DNA of 64,000 nt from Orientallactaga sibirica (taxonomy: Eukaryota; Chordata; Mammalia; Rodentia; Dipodidae), in assembly GCA_036365145.1 (NCBI GenBank), contig JAEOAD010000794.1:992001-1056000 (forward strand), written 5' to 3'. A model generated the notes under the pieces. The model was given only the letters and a program-made list of their open reading frames with translations. It was not told the origin of the DNA and did no database searches. Below, in pieces: positions 51,109 through 61,590 of the stretch (position 1 is its first letter; each line of letters opens with the position of its first letter). Both the position numbers and the translations under genes were made by a program.

Positions 51109-51302
51109 TTTGTTTGTTTGTTTGTTTGTTTGTTTGTTTGTTTTGTTTCGTTTTGTTTTGTTTTTTGAGGTAGGGTTTCACTCTAGTCCAGGCTGACCTG
51201 AAATTCACTCTGTAGTCTCAGGGTGGCCTCAAATTCATAGTGATCCTCCTACTTCTGCCTCCCAAGTGCTGGGATTAAAGGTGTGCACCACCACGCCCGG
51301 CT
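51109..51302 (-). mobile_element. B1-type SINE with (TTTG)n tail, antisense
   Basis: TTTG/TTTTG tail then a near-consensus B1; ttctatttcc / ttctatatcc flank it. Confidence 0.95.
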
Positions 51303-51415
51303 TCTATATCCATTTTTTTAAGTATTAATGAGACCAAAGGAATTCAATAATAAGAAATCACCTAGGGGACACTATGCCCTATAACCTTTTATAGATCAAG
51401 GAATATTTGTATTTT

Positions 51416-51713
51416 TTAACTTTTTTATTGACTGCTTCCATAATTATAGACAATAAGCCATGGCAATTGCCTCCCCTCGCCCACTTTCCCCTTCACAACT
51501 CCACTCTCCATCATATCCCCTTCCCCTCTCAATCAGTCTATCTTTTATTTTGATGTCATCATCTTTTCCTCCTATTATGAAGGTCTTGTGTAGGTAGTAC
51601 CAGGCATTGCAAAGTCATGGATATCGTGGCCAGTTTCTGTATGGACAACTGCATTGTAAGCAGTCCTACCCTTCCTTTGGCTCTTACATTCTTTCCACCT
51701 CTTCCACAATGGA
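51416..51713 (-). mobile_element. L1 3' UTR, antisense
   Basis: Uninterrupted ~300 bp copy, useful for confirming the L1 join across MaLR element 1. Confidence 0.92.
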
Positions 51714-51746
51714 AGTATTCTTGCATGTATTCCTTTGTTTATTGTT

Positions 51747-51939
51747 TTAAATATTTATTTATTTATTTGTTTGTTTGTTTATTTATGAAAGAAAGAGTAT
51801 GGGAATTTCACCACTGCAAACACAAAGTGCAGGTGCATGTGCCACTTTCTGCATCTGGCTTGATGTGGGTACTGAGGAATCAAATCTGGACTGTCAGGCT
51901 TTGCAAGCACCTTTAACCACTGAGTCATGTATCCAGCCC
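51747..51939 (-). mobile_element. B2-like SINE, antisense
   Basis: Older copy with a shortened core (gggaatttcaccactgc). Confidence 0.88.
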
Positions 51940-52043
51940 CTATTCCTTTATTTAATGTCCACAAAACTCTAATTATGCACTTTCTGTGATACTTTATAGT
52001 TAAGGAAACAGAGTTAGTTTTGTCTGACAAGCCCCACACCTAC

Positions 52044-52122
52044 CCCTACACATACTGGGGATTGAACCTGGGACCTAGCACACATTAGGCAAGTTCTTTA
52101 CCACTGCTCTCTATCTCCAGCC
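52044..52122 (-). mobile_element. ID-like SINE relic, antisense
   Basis: 'tactggggattgaacctggg' and 'gttctttaccactgctctct' are the antisense of an ID head. Confidence 0.78.
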
Positions 52123-52189
52123 TTTAAAAAAAAATACATTCATATTGTTTGTTCAAATATCCAATTTTATTTCTATATAGTTACATATT

Positions 52190-52302
52190 TTTCAGACAGA
52201 GTCTTGCTAAATTGCCTAGACTGGCCTTGAACTCAGGCAGACCTTGAATTTGTGAGCCTCCTGAGTTGGTTGGATTATAGGCCTGTCCCACCAGGCCATA
52301 TT
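52190..52302 (-). mobile_element. Old B1-like SINE, antisense
   Basis: 'gagtcttgctaaattgccta' and 'ttggattataggcctgtccc' are strongly diverged B1. Confidence 0.68.
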
Positions 52303-52331
52303 TCAAATTCCACACCCCTTTTAAATTTTAT

Positions 52332-52568
52332 GTTTTTTAAATTTTGTTTGTTTGTTTGTTTGTTTGTTTGTTTGTTTGTTTGTTTGTTTGAGAGAGAAAG
52401 GGGCAGATAGAGAAAGAGAATGGGCACATCAGGGCCTCCAGCCACTACTAACGAACTCCAGATGCATGCACCCCCTAGTGCATCTGGCTTACGTGGGTCC
52501 TGGAGAATCGAAAGGGAGTCTTTAGGCTTTGCAGGCAAATGCCTTAACCACTAAGCCATTTCCCCAGC
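52332..52568 (-). mobile_element. B2-like SINE with (TTTG)n tail, antisense
   Basis: Perfect 17-bp duplication ccccttttaaattttat at 52315-52331 and 52569-52585. Confidence 0.96.
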
Positions 52569-52587
52569 CCCCTTTTAAATTTTATAT

Positions 52588-52790
52588 TGTGTGTGGGAGA
52601 GAAAGAGAAAGAAATGGGAGAGAGAAGGAGACTGAGTATGGGCATGCCAGGGCCTCTAGACAGTGCAAACAAACTCCAAATGCATGCACCTGTTTTGTGT
52701 GTCTGGTTTTATGTGGGAGCTGGGGAATTGAACCTGGGCTGTCAGATTTTGCAAGCAAGTGCCTTTAACTTCAAAGCCATCTTCCCAGCC
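52588..52790 (-). mobile_element. B2-like SINE, antisense
   Basis: Older copy lacking a clear A/T tail. Confidence 0.9.
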
Positions 52791-52803
52791 CAAAATCCAC
52801 AAT

Positions 52804-52988
52804 TAATTTTATTTTTTGCAAGCAGAGACAGAGGGAGAGAATAGACATGCAAGGGCCTATAGCCACCACAAATTCCAGATGCATTCACCACTTTGTGTAT
52901 CTTGCTTTATGTGGGTACCGGGGAATCGAATCAGGGTTCTTAGGCTTTGGAGGCAAGAGCCTTAACTGCTAAGCCATCTCTCCAGCCC
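52804..52988 (-). mobile_element. B2-like SINE, antisense
   Basis: Third antisense B2 of this cluster; aaaatccac / caaattccac may be its duplication. Confidence 0.92.
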
Positions 52989-52989
52989 C

Positions 52990-53594
52990 CAAATTCCACT
53001 TTTAACCACTACAGCATGTTCTGTCATCCATGACATCCATGGGCTTTTTTATTTTTTTTTTTATTTTATTTATTTATTTTATTTTTTTTGTAGCTATGAA
53101 GTCCCATGTACTCCTTTAGCTATTTACCATGATTGCTAAAGAGCTGGTTCCTGGGACAAGACTGTGAGAGCTGTTTATTTGGGAAGTGATCCCAAAAGGC
53201 ACTGAGAAAGTGATGGGGTAGTGTGCCTAACAGTCTGCCACAGTCAGGGTAGCTTCAGCAACAGGAAGTCCAGGATCCAGGTGCTGGTGATGCAGCATTT
53301 GGGGGCTCAGGGATGGCCTGTGAACCCAAACTCTTGGGTCCTTATTCATTTTAGCAAAGAATTGATAAAACAGACTCTGAGAAGGGTAAATTATGAATTA
53401 TGAGGTTTATTGTAAGGAGGATTAAGATCTAAGGAGAAGACTAGCTGAAAGACTCAAGCCAAAGGAGAATTTTCCTCCTTGGCCAGCTGGAAAGGGAGAA
53501 GGGAAACAGAGAAATATCCAGAGGTAAAAGGACTCCAGGAGGCACATGCAACCACACATGGAAGGCAAAAAGTAAAAACTGAAAGATCCTCTTC
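52990..53594. other. Unassigned sequence, possibly antisense ERV LTR
   Basis: A T-rich patch at 53045-53090, then text with 'gaggtttattgtaaggagga', the complement of a polyadenylation region. Similar style continues at 54179-54470 past two SINEs. LTR status is a guess. Confidence 0.35.
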
Positions 53595-53595
53595 A

Positions 53596-53765
53596 GGGCT
53601 GGAGAAATGGCTTAGCAGTTAAGGCGCTTACCTGCAAAGCCTAAGGACCCAGGTTCAATTCCCAGTATCCACATAAGCCAGCTACACATGGTGGTACATG
53701 CATCTGGAGTTTGTTTGCAGTGGCTAGAGGCCCCCCTAGTATGCCCATTTTTTCTCTCTCTATCT

Positions 53766-53815
<50 letters not shown>

Positions 53816-53837
53816 AAATAAATATGAAAAAAATTTA
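53596..53837 (+). mobile_element. B2-like SINE with CT array
   Basis: Perfect 14-bp duplication aaagatcctcttca (53582-53595 and 53838-53851). Confidence 0.96.
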
Positions 53838-53916
53838 AAAGATCCTCTTCACATAAAAGACCAGAGAGGAATAAGAAATAGTGAAGGATTTAGAGATCAA
53901 AGAAAGATCATACATG

Positions 53917-54086
53917 GCCTGGAGAGATGGCTTAGCAGTTAAGGCACTTGCCTGTGAAGCCTAAGAACTCAGGTTCCCACATAAGCCAAATGCATACAGA
54001 TGAAGCAAGCTCAAGGTCTCACATGCCCACTAGGTGGCACAAGCATCTAGAGTACGATTGCAGTGGCTGAGGCCCTGGAGTGCCAA

Positions 54087-54145
<59 letters not shown>

Positions 54146-54164
54146 AAAATAAATAAATAAAAAT
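53917..54164 (+). mobile_element. B2-like SINE, long variant
   Basis: Has the extra internal segment (aagctcaaggtctcacatgc). (CT)n at 54090-54145. Perfect 14-bp duplication aaagatcatacatg (53903-53916 and 54165-54178). Confidence 0.96.
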
Positions 54165-54178
54165 AAAGATCATACATG

Positions 54179-54720
54179 AAACAAAGCAACATACATGTAG
54201 GCAAGCAGAAAAATACCCAGGCAGGGGGAAGTTCCCTCCCTTCCCAGCCTGGCTGGGACATTTACACACTGACGTTCAAATGAAACCACAGGTAAAAGAG
54301 AGAGCTTACAAATGTGGTTAGCCTCCTTTATACAGATCTGACATCCAGTTAGGGTGAGTCTTAGTGTGGAGGGAGAAACCTGATTGGTTTGTGAACTCAA
54401 GGATAGGGCTAGCCCACCCAGGTGTGCTGAGCTGAGGAAGAAGCAGGAAGTTCCTGTGGGGGAGTGTTGCTTGCAGCCATCTTGGGTAAGACTGGATCAG
54501 ACATGAGTTCTAGTCCTGCCAGGGCAGGTTGGGTGGCATCTCCTTGTTGTCTTTGGGCGCTGTCCCTGCATGACTGCCTATACAGAGCTGTCTTGCTCCT
54601 GTTTCTCTTTCACTGGCAGGTTGGTTTCTCCAACAACCTCTCTCCTCAGCTTGCCTATGGAAGCTCCTCTGTTGCCTCTTCACTTGGCCATGTGTGAGTG
54701 TGTGTGCGCATGCGTATGCA
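54179..54720. other. Unassigned sequence
   Basis: First part may belong to an antisense LTR; the rest is unrecognised. A 77-codon frame at 54464 has no domain. Confidence 0.4.
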
Positions 54721-54721
54721 A

Positions 54722-54799
54722 ATAGCCTCTTCTTATGAGGAAATCAGTCCAGTTGGATTAGGATGTGCCCTACCAGACTCATTTTAATGTTTTCATTGT
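54722..54799 (-). mobile_element. MaLR LTR, antisense, part 1
   Basis: 'agcctcttcttatgaggaaa' and 'cagttggattaggatgtgcc' are antisense MaLR LTR; it resumes at 55763 after four SINEs. Confidence 0.62.
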
Positions 54800-55011
54800 T
54801 TTATTTTATTATTTATTTATTTATTTGAAAAAGAAAGCTCAGAGACAGAGAGAGAGAGAGAATGGGTGCATCAGAGCCTCCAGCCACTGCAAAAGAACTC
54901 CAGATGTATGTGCCCCCTTGTGCATCTGGCTTACATGGGTCCTGGAGAATTGAACCAGGGTCCTTTGGCTTTGCAGGCAAACACCTTAACTTCTAAGCCA
55001 TCTCTCTCGCC
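54800..55011 (-). mobile_element. B2-like SINE, antisense
   Basis: First of four antisense B2s inserted into the MaLR LTR. Confidence 0.92.
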
Positions 55012-55012
55012 T

Positions 55013-55248
55013 TATTATTTTAGAGAGAGAGAGAGAGAAAGAGGCAGAGAAAGAGAGACAGAATGGACACACCAGGGCCTTTTCAGCCACTGTGAAAGAA
55101 CTCCAGATGCTTGCACCCCCTTGTGTGCATGTGAAACATCACACACTTGTATCACCTTGCATCTGGCTACATGGGACCTGGAAATTTAAACATGTGTTCT
55201 TGGGCTTCACAGGCAAGTACCTTAACTGCAAAGCCATCTATCCAGCCC
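55013..55248 (-). mobile_element. B2-like SINE, long variant, antisense
   Basis: Contains the extra segment (tgtgtgcatgtgaaacatca). Followed by gactcatttta, also seen at 54777 and 55765. Confidence 0.92.
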
Positions 55249-55265
55249 CTGACTCATTTTATGTG

Positions 55266-55288
55266 TGGTTTTTTTTTTTAAGATTTTT

Positions 55289-55335
<47 letters not shown>

Positions 55336-55521
55336 TCTGAGACAGAGAGAGGGAAAGAGAGAGAGGGAGAATGGGTGTGCCAGGGCCTGTAGCCACTGCA
55401 AACGAACTCCAGATGCATGCGCCCCTTTGTGCATCTGGCTTATGTGGGACCTGGAGAATCAAACCAGAGTCTTTAGGCTTCACAGGCAAACGCCTTAACC
55501 ACTAAGCCATCTTTCCAGCCC
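55266..55521 (-). mobile_element. B2-like SINE with long TTTA tail, antisense
   Basis: TTTA run at 55287-55336 then a near-consensus copy. Confidence 0.95.
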
Positions 55522-55523
55522 CA

Positions 55524-55760
55524 CTTCTTTTCATTTGAGAGAGACAGAGAAAGAGAAGAAGAGACAGAGAGAATGGGTGCGCCAGGGCCTTTTCAGGCAC
55601 TGTGAACAAACTCCAAACGTGTGCACCCCCTTGTGCGCATGTGCAACATTGCACGCTTGTGTCACTTTTGCGTTTGGCTAAATGTGGGACCTGGAGATTT
55701 GAACAAGTGTTCTTAGGCTTCACAGGCAGGTGCTTTAACTGCTAAGCCATCTCTCCAGCC
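55524..55760 (-). mobile_element. B2-like SINE, long variant, antisense
   Basis: Extra segment present (gtgcgcatgtgcaacattgc). Confidence 0.93.
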
Positions 55761-55762
55761 TC

Positions 55763-55915
55763 CCTGACTCATTTTAATTTAATCGTGGCTTCAAAGATGC
55801 TGTTTCCAAATGCAGTCACATCCTCAGGACTGAGTATTAGAGTTTTGGCATGTGAACATCAGAGAATAAGGGAACACAGTTCCATCAATCCATCATTAGA
55901 TGTGAGATGGGAAAT
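55763..55915 (-). mobile_element. MaLR LTR, antisense, part 2
   Basis: 'gtttccaaatgcagtcacat' and 'ggcatgtgaacatcagagaa' complete the LTR. Confidence 0.62.
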
Positions 55916-55933
55916 CAAAGAAGGAATGACGAG

Positions 55934-56159
55934 GGGTCTGGAGAGATGGCTTAGTGGTTAAGCGCTTGCTTGTGAAGCCTAAGGACCCCAGTTCGAGGAT
56001 CAATTTCCCAGGACCCATGTAAGCCAGATGCACAAGGTGGCGCATGCATCTGGAGTTCATTTGCAGTGGCTAGAGGCCATGGTACGCCAATTCTTTCTCT
56101 ATCTGCCTCTTTCTCTCTCTGTCTTTCGCTCTCAAATAAATAAATAAAAATAAACAAAA
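55934..56159 (+). mobile_element. B2-like SINE
   Basis: Complete; aaggaatgacgag / aaggaatgaagag flank it. Confidence 0.95.
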
Positions 56160-56172
56160 AAGGAATGAAGAG

Positions 56173-56885
56173 ACCCATATGCTTTGCTTCACAGGTGTCT
56201 GCTGTGAGCACCTGGGACAAGCCCCACTGGGAGCCCATCTGAAATCCACCCAGTGTTTCCCAGAAGAATGGAGAGTGGGGTGTTCATCTTTCAGTTCCCA
56301 TCCACATTGCCAATGTCTGCCCGGCAAAGCATTAACTCCCACCTCTGCAAATCCAATAGAAAGGGCCCAGGCTAAGAGACGTAACTCCCCCCACCACCAT
56401 CACCATCACCACCACCACCACCCCCATTTTCCCCAATTCTTAGGTCATTGGCTTCAAGTCAACTCTAGTTTGTTTCAACAGCCAATCTCAAAATCATCTA
56501 CCTGACATATGGGGTTAAAACTGTCACGTGAAAGTTTTTCCCTGGGAGATGCTAACACAGCTATTCACCCATAGTAGTCAGTTCCATAATTCTGGGATGT
56601 AGACAGCTGCATGTGATAAGCCACAGCACGGTACCATTCTGGGTTTATGGAAAGGGTTCTGCACTTGGCACAGCCACAATCAACAGGAGCCCTGACACAG
56701 ACACAGCCATGTCTATCCTCAGCTGAAGTCGGAGCCACCCTGACCTGGAGCAAAGCACAGGCTCTCCTTAATTCCTCCCCTTTGTTTGTGTCGGCCTGAC
56801 CTTGTGCAGAAAAACAGTCTATAGCTGCCTCATTCCTCCATCATTTGAACTTGTCCCTGTTCCCATGCTTTTTCTATATTTGATA
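56173..56885. other. Unique sequence with (CAC)n
   Basis: CAC/CAT triplets at 56391-56425. Plus frame 56179-56505 reads through them and is not taken as coding. Otherwise nothing recognised. Confidence 0.5.
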
Positions 56886-56895
56886 AAAGAATGTA

Positions 56896-57055
56896 AGCCA
56901 GGTATGGTAGTGCATGCCTTTAATTCCAGCACTCGGGAGGCAGAGGCAGGAGGATCGCCATGAGTTCAAGGCCACCCTGAGACTACATAGTGAATTCCAG
57001 ATCAGCCTGGGCCAGAGAGACACCCTACCTCAAAAAACAAGACAAACAAAAACAA
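56896..57055 (+). mobile_element. B1-type SINE
   Basis: Complete; aaagaatgta / aaagaatata flank it. Confidence 0.95.
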
Positions 57056-57104
57056 AAAAGAATATAGTAGCTGAAGCTTTTCTGCTTGTGTATAAATTAA
57101 ACCA

Positions 57105-57137
57105 GCTGGAGAGTTGGCTTAGTGGATAAGGCACTTA
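57105..57137 (+). mobile_element. Tailless 33-bp B2 head insertion
   Basis: Exactly the 5' ~33 bp of a B2 (gctggagagttggcttagtg..., including box A) with no core and no tail. A perfect 16-bp duplication tgtataaattaaacca lies at 57089-57104 and 57138-57153. Confidence 0.9.
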
Positions 57138-57239
57138 TGTATAAATTAAACCAACATGGGTTAGGCGGGGCTACAGTGTCTCCAGCAGAGCCTGTAGACC
57201 ACCTGATCCCAGTTTTACTCTATTACTTGTGTCTGTCTT

Positions 57240-57540
57240 TTTAGCCCTCGAGTCACCCCGTAGCTGCATTGATCATGGCACTGGAATGAGCATGGAAACA
57301 AATGCAGTTTCATGGGAAGAAGGAATTTATTTCAAGCTTACAGATCTAGGGGAAGTTCCATCAGTGGTGGAAGAAGCCAGCTCATTCATAAATCCAAGTC
57401 AGAGAAACCACCAGCAGCCAGCAAACACCAAAAGGCAGCAGGCACAAACCTGCTCAAATCTCTCTGCACACCTTTGTGCTAGAATTCAGATCCACCCCCA
57501 AACACACGTTTGGGCTGGATCCCAGTGACACCTCCTCCAG
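57240..57540 (-). mobile_element. MaLR-like LTR, antisense
   Basis: 'gaaggaatttatttcaagct' and 'gatctaggggaagttccatc' match the antisense MaLR LTR pattern seen at 8871 and 12234. Confidence 0.55.
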
Positions 57541-57785
57541 CCAGACAACAGATCAAAGCACAATTGCACCAAAACCAGTTTTGGTGAGCCAATGAGTCTG
57601 AGTTATTACAGAGCAGAGTGAGGGGTTGCTCACAGGAACATGGCTGACTCAAAGGAAGCTGCATCATGGAGAAGCCACCCCAGTACAGGTGACAACTCAC
57701 CAAAGCAGCTTCTCTGGAGCTCACTGCACAATTGACTTGCAGGTAGCTCCACTGGACAGTCTCTCCTCAAGCAGTTGTTTAATCA
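57541..57785 (-). repeat. LTR-like dispersed repeat, copy 2
   Basis: Collinear with 8384-8640 (acatggctgactcaaaggaa; aaagcagcttctctggagct; acttgcaggtagctcc). Again lies next to MaLR-type LTR sequence. Confidence 0.5.
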
Positions 57786-57869
57786 TTGGAGGGGCCTTGA
57801 ACCTTTTTTTTTTTCTTCTTCTTTTTTTGAGTTTTTGAGTTTTTTTTCCCTTTTCAAGTTTTTTTCAAT

Positions 57870-58285
57870 TGTTTTATTGACAGCTTCTATACTTACAGAC
57901 AATAAACCATGATATTTCCCTCCCCTCCCCCGATTCCCTTTCAGAACTCCATTCCCGTCATATCTCCTCTCTCCCCCCATTAGTCTCTCTTTTAATTTGA
58001 TGTCATCATTTTTTCTTCTATTATGAGGGTCTTGCGAAGGTGTTGCTAGGCACTGCAAGGTCATGGATATAGAGGCCAATTTCTATCTGGACAGTTGCAT
58101 TGTAAGGAATCATATCCTTCCTTTGGCTCTTACATTCTTTCCACCCCATCTTCCACAATGGATCCTGAGCCTTGGAGGTTGCAATAGAGATGGTTCAGTG
58201 CTGGACACTCCTCCGTTCCTTCTTCTCAGCACCGTGTTGCCTTTTGGGTCATCCCAGTGGTCATCACCATCTGAAAAGAGAAGCT
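57870..58285 (-). mobile_element. L1 3' UTR, antisense
   Basis: About 415 bp from the 3' terminus to 'aagagaagcttctttg', continuous. Confidence 0.92.
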
Positions 58286-58300
58286 TCTTTGTTTTAATGA

Positions 58301-58441
58301 GTTTTTTTGAGGTAGGGTCTCACTCTAGCCCAGGCTGACCTGGAATTCACTCTGTATTCTCAGGGTGGCCTCAAACTCATGGTGATCCTCCTACCTCTGC
58401 CTCCTCTGCTGAGATTAAAGGCGTGTGCCACCACACCCAGC
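58301..58441 (-). mobile_element. B1-type SINE, antisense
   Basis: Complete; sits at the inner end of the L1 copy. Confidence 0.94.
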
Positions 58442-58872
58442 AAACTTTTATTTTTTTATTTTTTGAGTTTTGAAGAAACCTTTTAAGTTTAGAAAACTGC
58501 TACATGACACTGGTCAGAGCCTGCCCCTTAAGAGCTGCCTCTATTAAGCTTGGGGAGAGGTCATGTGCACTTTTAAGTTCCAGTTCCCCACGCTTGCTGA
58601 CCTCCTGACTCCTCCTCCCTCCAGGAGGGAACATTTCACTTTGGAGGAATTTGCTATACAACAGCAAAAGTTGCCTAGGTTATGTTACAGGAACATGAAG
58701 GCCATTTTTGCTGAAAACACTGTTTCTTCACTTGGACCTGCAGATGTCTGAAGAGTGAAAGGTTTAGCATGTCTGTCTCCATATCATGTCTGCCACCTTT
58801 GCTGTCTGACTCTTTGAGTCAGATTTGACTCAGGTGTACATGTAGACATGTTAATTTTTTTAATATGTTGTC
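58442..58872. other. Unique sequence
   Basis: Nothing recognised; a 62-codon frame at 58563 lacks support. Confidence 0.45.
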
Positions 58873-58873
58873 C

Positions 58874-59126
58874 AGGCTGGAGAGATGGCTTGGCGGTTAA
58901 GGCACTTGCCTACAAAGCCTAAGGACCCATCTTCGATCTCTCTCCAGATCCCACATAAGCCAGATGCACAAAGGTGATGCAAGAGCAAGGTTGCATGTGT
59001 GTACTAGGTGGCACAAGCCTCTGGAGTTTGATTGTGGTGGCTGAGGCCCTGAAATGCCAATTCTCTTGCTCTTGCTCTTGCTCTTCTTGCTCTCAATCTC
59101 TGTAAAAAAAATAAAAATAGAAATAG
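58874..59126 (+). mobile_element. B2-like SINE, long variant, with CTCTTG repeats
   Basis: Extra segment (gatgcaagagcaaggttgca) present; the CT stretch has become a hexamer repeat near 59063-59095. Confidence 0.94.
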
Positions 59127-59128
59127 AA

Positions 59129-59282
59129 GCCAGGCATGGTGGCACACGCCTTTAATCCCATCACTTGGGAGGCAGAGGTGGGAGGATCACCATGAGTTCA
59201 AGACCACCCTGCAACTAGATAGTGAATTCCAGGTCAGCCTGGGCTAAAGCGAGACCCTACCTAAAAAAAAAAAAAAATAATA
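59129..59282 (+). mobile_element. B1-type SINE
   Basis: Complete; first of two tandem same-strand B1s. Confidence 0.95.
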
Positions 59283-59286
59283 ATAG

Positions 59287-59468
59287 AGCCAAGAGTGGTA
59301 ATGCACACCTTTAATCCCACCACTCGAGAGGCAAAGGTAGGGGGATCATCTAGAGTTCAAGGGCATCCTGAGCCTACATAGTGAATTCCAGGTCAGCCTG
59401 GGCTAGAGTGAGATGCTTCCTTGAAGAAAAATGAAATTAAAATAAATAAATTAATTAAATAAAATAAA
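59287..59468 (+). mobile_element. B1-type SINE
   Basis: Second B1; long AAAT-type tail. Confidence 0.93.
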
Positions 59469-59975
59469 ATGTGTTCTCCAACACAACAGTATAGAGTAAC
59501 ATTGCCCATTGCAGCTGGTATTTCTCCTACCCTGCCTTTGTGTGGGGGAGGGAGGCTTCCCAGCAGTTCAAGCACTAAAAGTCTTCAGCCTTATCATAAA
59601 GCCCAAGCCAAGCCATATGGCCAGGATGTTTATGCAGGGTGATAGCACCAACCGAAGGAACTCAGCAGCTCCTGGGTTAAGTCAACCACCCATTAGCCTG
59701 CAAGCCTCAAGAGCATGATGTTTGCACACAAAAAGAAAACATCTCCTAAAACTGAGCCAGTGACCTATTGCCCAGATTAGCCCACGCCAACAAATCGATC
59801 AAAAGCCTTTGGTTTGTTCATGGTTCACAGCAAAGCCTGGTCCTCTCTGCGGGGAGTGCCAGCTCCCTTCTGCTCGAGAGGCAGGTTCCAGTCCAGAAGC
59901 CCTGCCTGCCTTGTTCATAACATTTGGCTCAGTCTACCATTTATTTCCTGCCAAATGATCCTGTCTCCAGTATCA
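59469..59975. other. Unique sequence
   Basis: About 0.5 kb without recognisable repeats or exon. Confidence 0.5.
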
Positions 59976-59977
59976 AA

Positions 59978-60165
59978 TATGTCCTGAGAAATGCGACGCA
60001 AGGTGATTTTGTTGTTATGTGAACATCATAGCATGTACTTACACAAATTAAAATAGCTGCAACATCACTAGGTGATATAACTTTATGCTACCACTCTATA
60101 TTTGAGTCATCATTGACTGAAACATCCTTATGAAATATGACTGCACACACATGCATATTCCCAAA
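59978..60165. mobile_element. Tigger-type DNA transposon relic
   Basis: 'ggtgattttgttgttatgtg', 'tcatagcatgtacttacaca' and 'tcattgactgaaacatcctt' match a Tigger-group non-autonomous element common in placental genomes. Confidence 0.68.
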
Positions 60166-60255
60166 ATAATACTTTCCACTGCTATACATGACATCCACTG
60201 TTATTTCTACAATATATTGTACAGTGGTTTTAGGGAGTGCTTTTTGTTTATTGGT

Positions 60256-60417
60256 TTTTTTTTTTTTTTTGCTATTTTGGTTTTTTGAGGTAGGGTCTCA
60301 CTCTAGACCAGGCTGACCTGGAATTCACTATGTAGTCTCAGGATGCCCTTGAACTCACAGTGATCCTTCTACCTCTGCCTCCCTGGTGCTAAGATTAAAG
60401 GTGTGCACCACACCTGG
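60256..60417 (-). mobile_element. B1-type SINE, antisense
   Basis: Complete, with poly-T tail. Confidence 0.94.
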
Positions 60418-60429
60418 CATACTGTTTTT

Positions 60430-60675
60430 GGGGGGAGGAGGGTTTGTTTGTTTGGTTTTTAGGTTTTTTGGTTTTGTTTTGTTTTTGTTTTTGTTTTTGT
60501 TTTTTGGGTTTTTTCGTTTTGTTTTTTGGTTTTTCGAGGTAGGGTCTCATTGTAATCCAGGCTGACCTGTAATTCCCTCTGAAGTCTTAGGGTGGCCTCG
60601 AACTCACAGTGATCCTCCTACCTCTGCCTCCCAAGTGCTTAAAGGATTAAAGGTGTGCGTCACCATGCCCAGCTT
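60430..60675 (-). mobile_element. B1-type SINE with long T/G tail, antisense
   Basis: About 100 bp of T/G-rich tail then a B1. Perfect 12-bp duplication catactgttttt at 60418-60429 and 60676-60687, so the whole tail inserted or grew inside it. Confidence 0.94.
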
Positions 60676-60687
60676 CATACTGTTTTT

Positions 60688-61001
60688 TAATGTTAATTAT
60701 ATTGCCAAAGTGCTTAGCAACTCATTATGAAACATGGGGTTGTTTCATGATTGGAAAAAAAAATTTACTCAGACAACTGCTTTAGAAAGGGGGGCTTTTG
60801 CATAATGACTCCAGCAAAACATCCAAGCCTGATTCTTATTGGCTCCAAGTGAGTCATGTGCATATATACCTGAATTGTCATGGTGACTCTGGTAAGCCAG
60901 ACTGGCATTGCCTGCTCAGTCCTGAAACCAGGGGACTGTGTTCAGCACCACTCAACTACCTGGAGTAAGAATTGGCAAGGAGTAGCTCATCACCAAAATA
61001 T
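60688..61001. other. Mostly unique sequence
   Basis: 'cttattggctccaagtgagt' at about 60837 recalls an old mammal-wide repeat, but the match is weak. Confidence 0.4.
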
Positions 61002-61014
61002 GCTCATTCAAGTA

Positions 61015-61045
61015 GCCGGGTGTGGTGGCGCATGCCTTTAATCCC
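61015..61045 (+). mobile_element. B1-type SINE, left part
   Basis: Near-consensus start (gccgggtgtggtggcgcatg), broken after 'taatccc' by an LTR. The B1's own duplication gctcattca lies at 61002-61010 and 61554-61562. Confidence 0.95.
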
Positions 61046-61417
61046 TGTTAGGAAAGTGTAAGAGAAAAGCGTAAGAGAACACCGGACTTGATCTCTACAG
61101 ACAGTTTATTGAGGTACAACAGGGGCAGCAGCCTTTCCGCAGGATGAAGGCTGAAGCACTGAGCTAGGCTGGAGTTCAAACTTATAAGGAAGATTCTAAG
61201 AAACATACTGTACCAGGTGCAGTAGATAAGGAACTTGTAGCTGATTGTGTCCTCGCTCAGAATAGGCTTCTTCAAGGTTTTCTAAGTCAAGGGAAGTTTA
61301 TCAAACAGGGGAGTTGTTGGGCCTGACAAGGCTATTTCTTTATGGCCTTCTAGTCTTAGGGATAATTATTAACTCTTTAGTTCCTTCTAGTTTACAGGGA
61401 AAGCTATTAATCCTTCA
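61046..61417 (-). mobile_element. Solo ERV LTR inside a B1, antisense
   Basis: 372 bp that read TGAAGGATTA...TTTCCTAACA on the minus strand. TATA-like ccttataag lies at about 61182-61188 and AATAAA at 61105-61110 in the expected order. Flanks atccc (61041-61045) and atctc (61418-61422) are a one-mismatch 5-bp duplication. Unlike the MaLR LTRs here; likely a different ERV class. Confidence 0.8.
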
Positions 61418-61553
61418 ATCTCAGCACTTGGGAGGCTAAAGTAGGAGGATCACTGTGAGCTCGAGGCCACCCTGAGACTACATAGTGATTCCAGGTCAGC
61501 CTGGGCTACAGTTAGACTCTACCTCGAAAAACTTTAAAAAAAAAAAAAAAAAA
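61418..61553 (+). mobile_element. B1-type SINE, right part
   Basis: Resumes 'tctcagcacttgggaggcta' and ends in an A-tail. Confidence 0.95.
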
Positions 61554-61590
61554 GCTCATTCACAACTCAAACTAAGAATGTATGCTGTTC

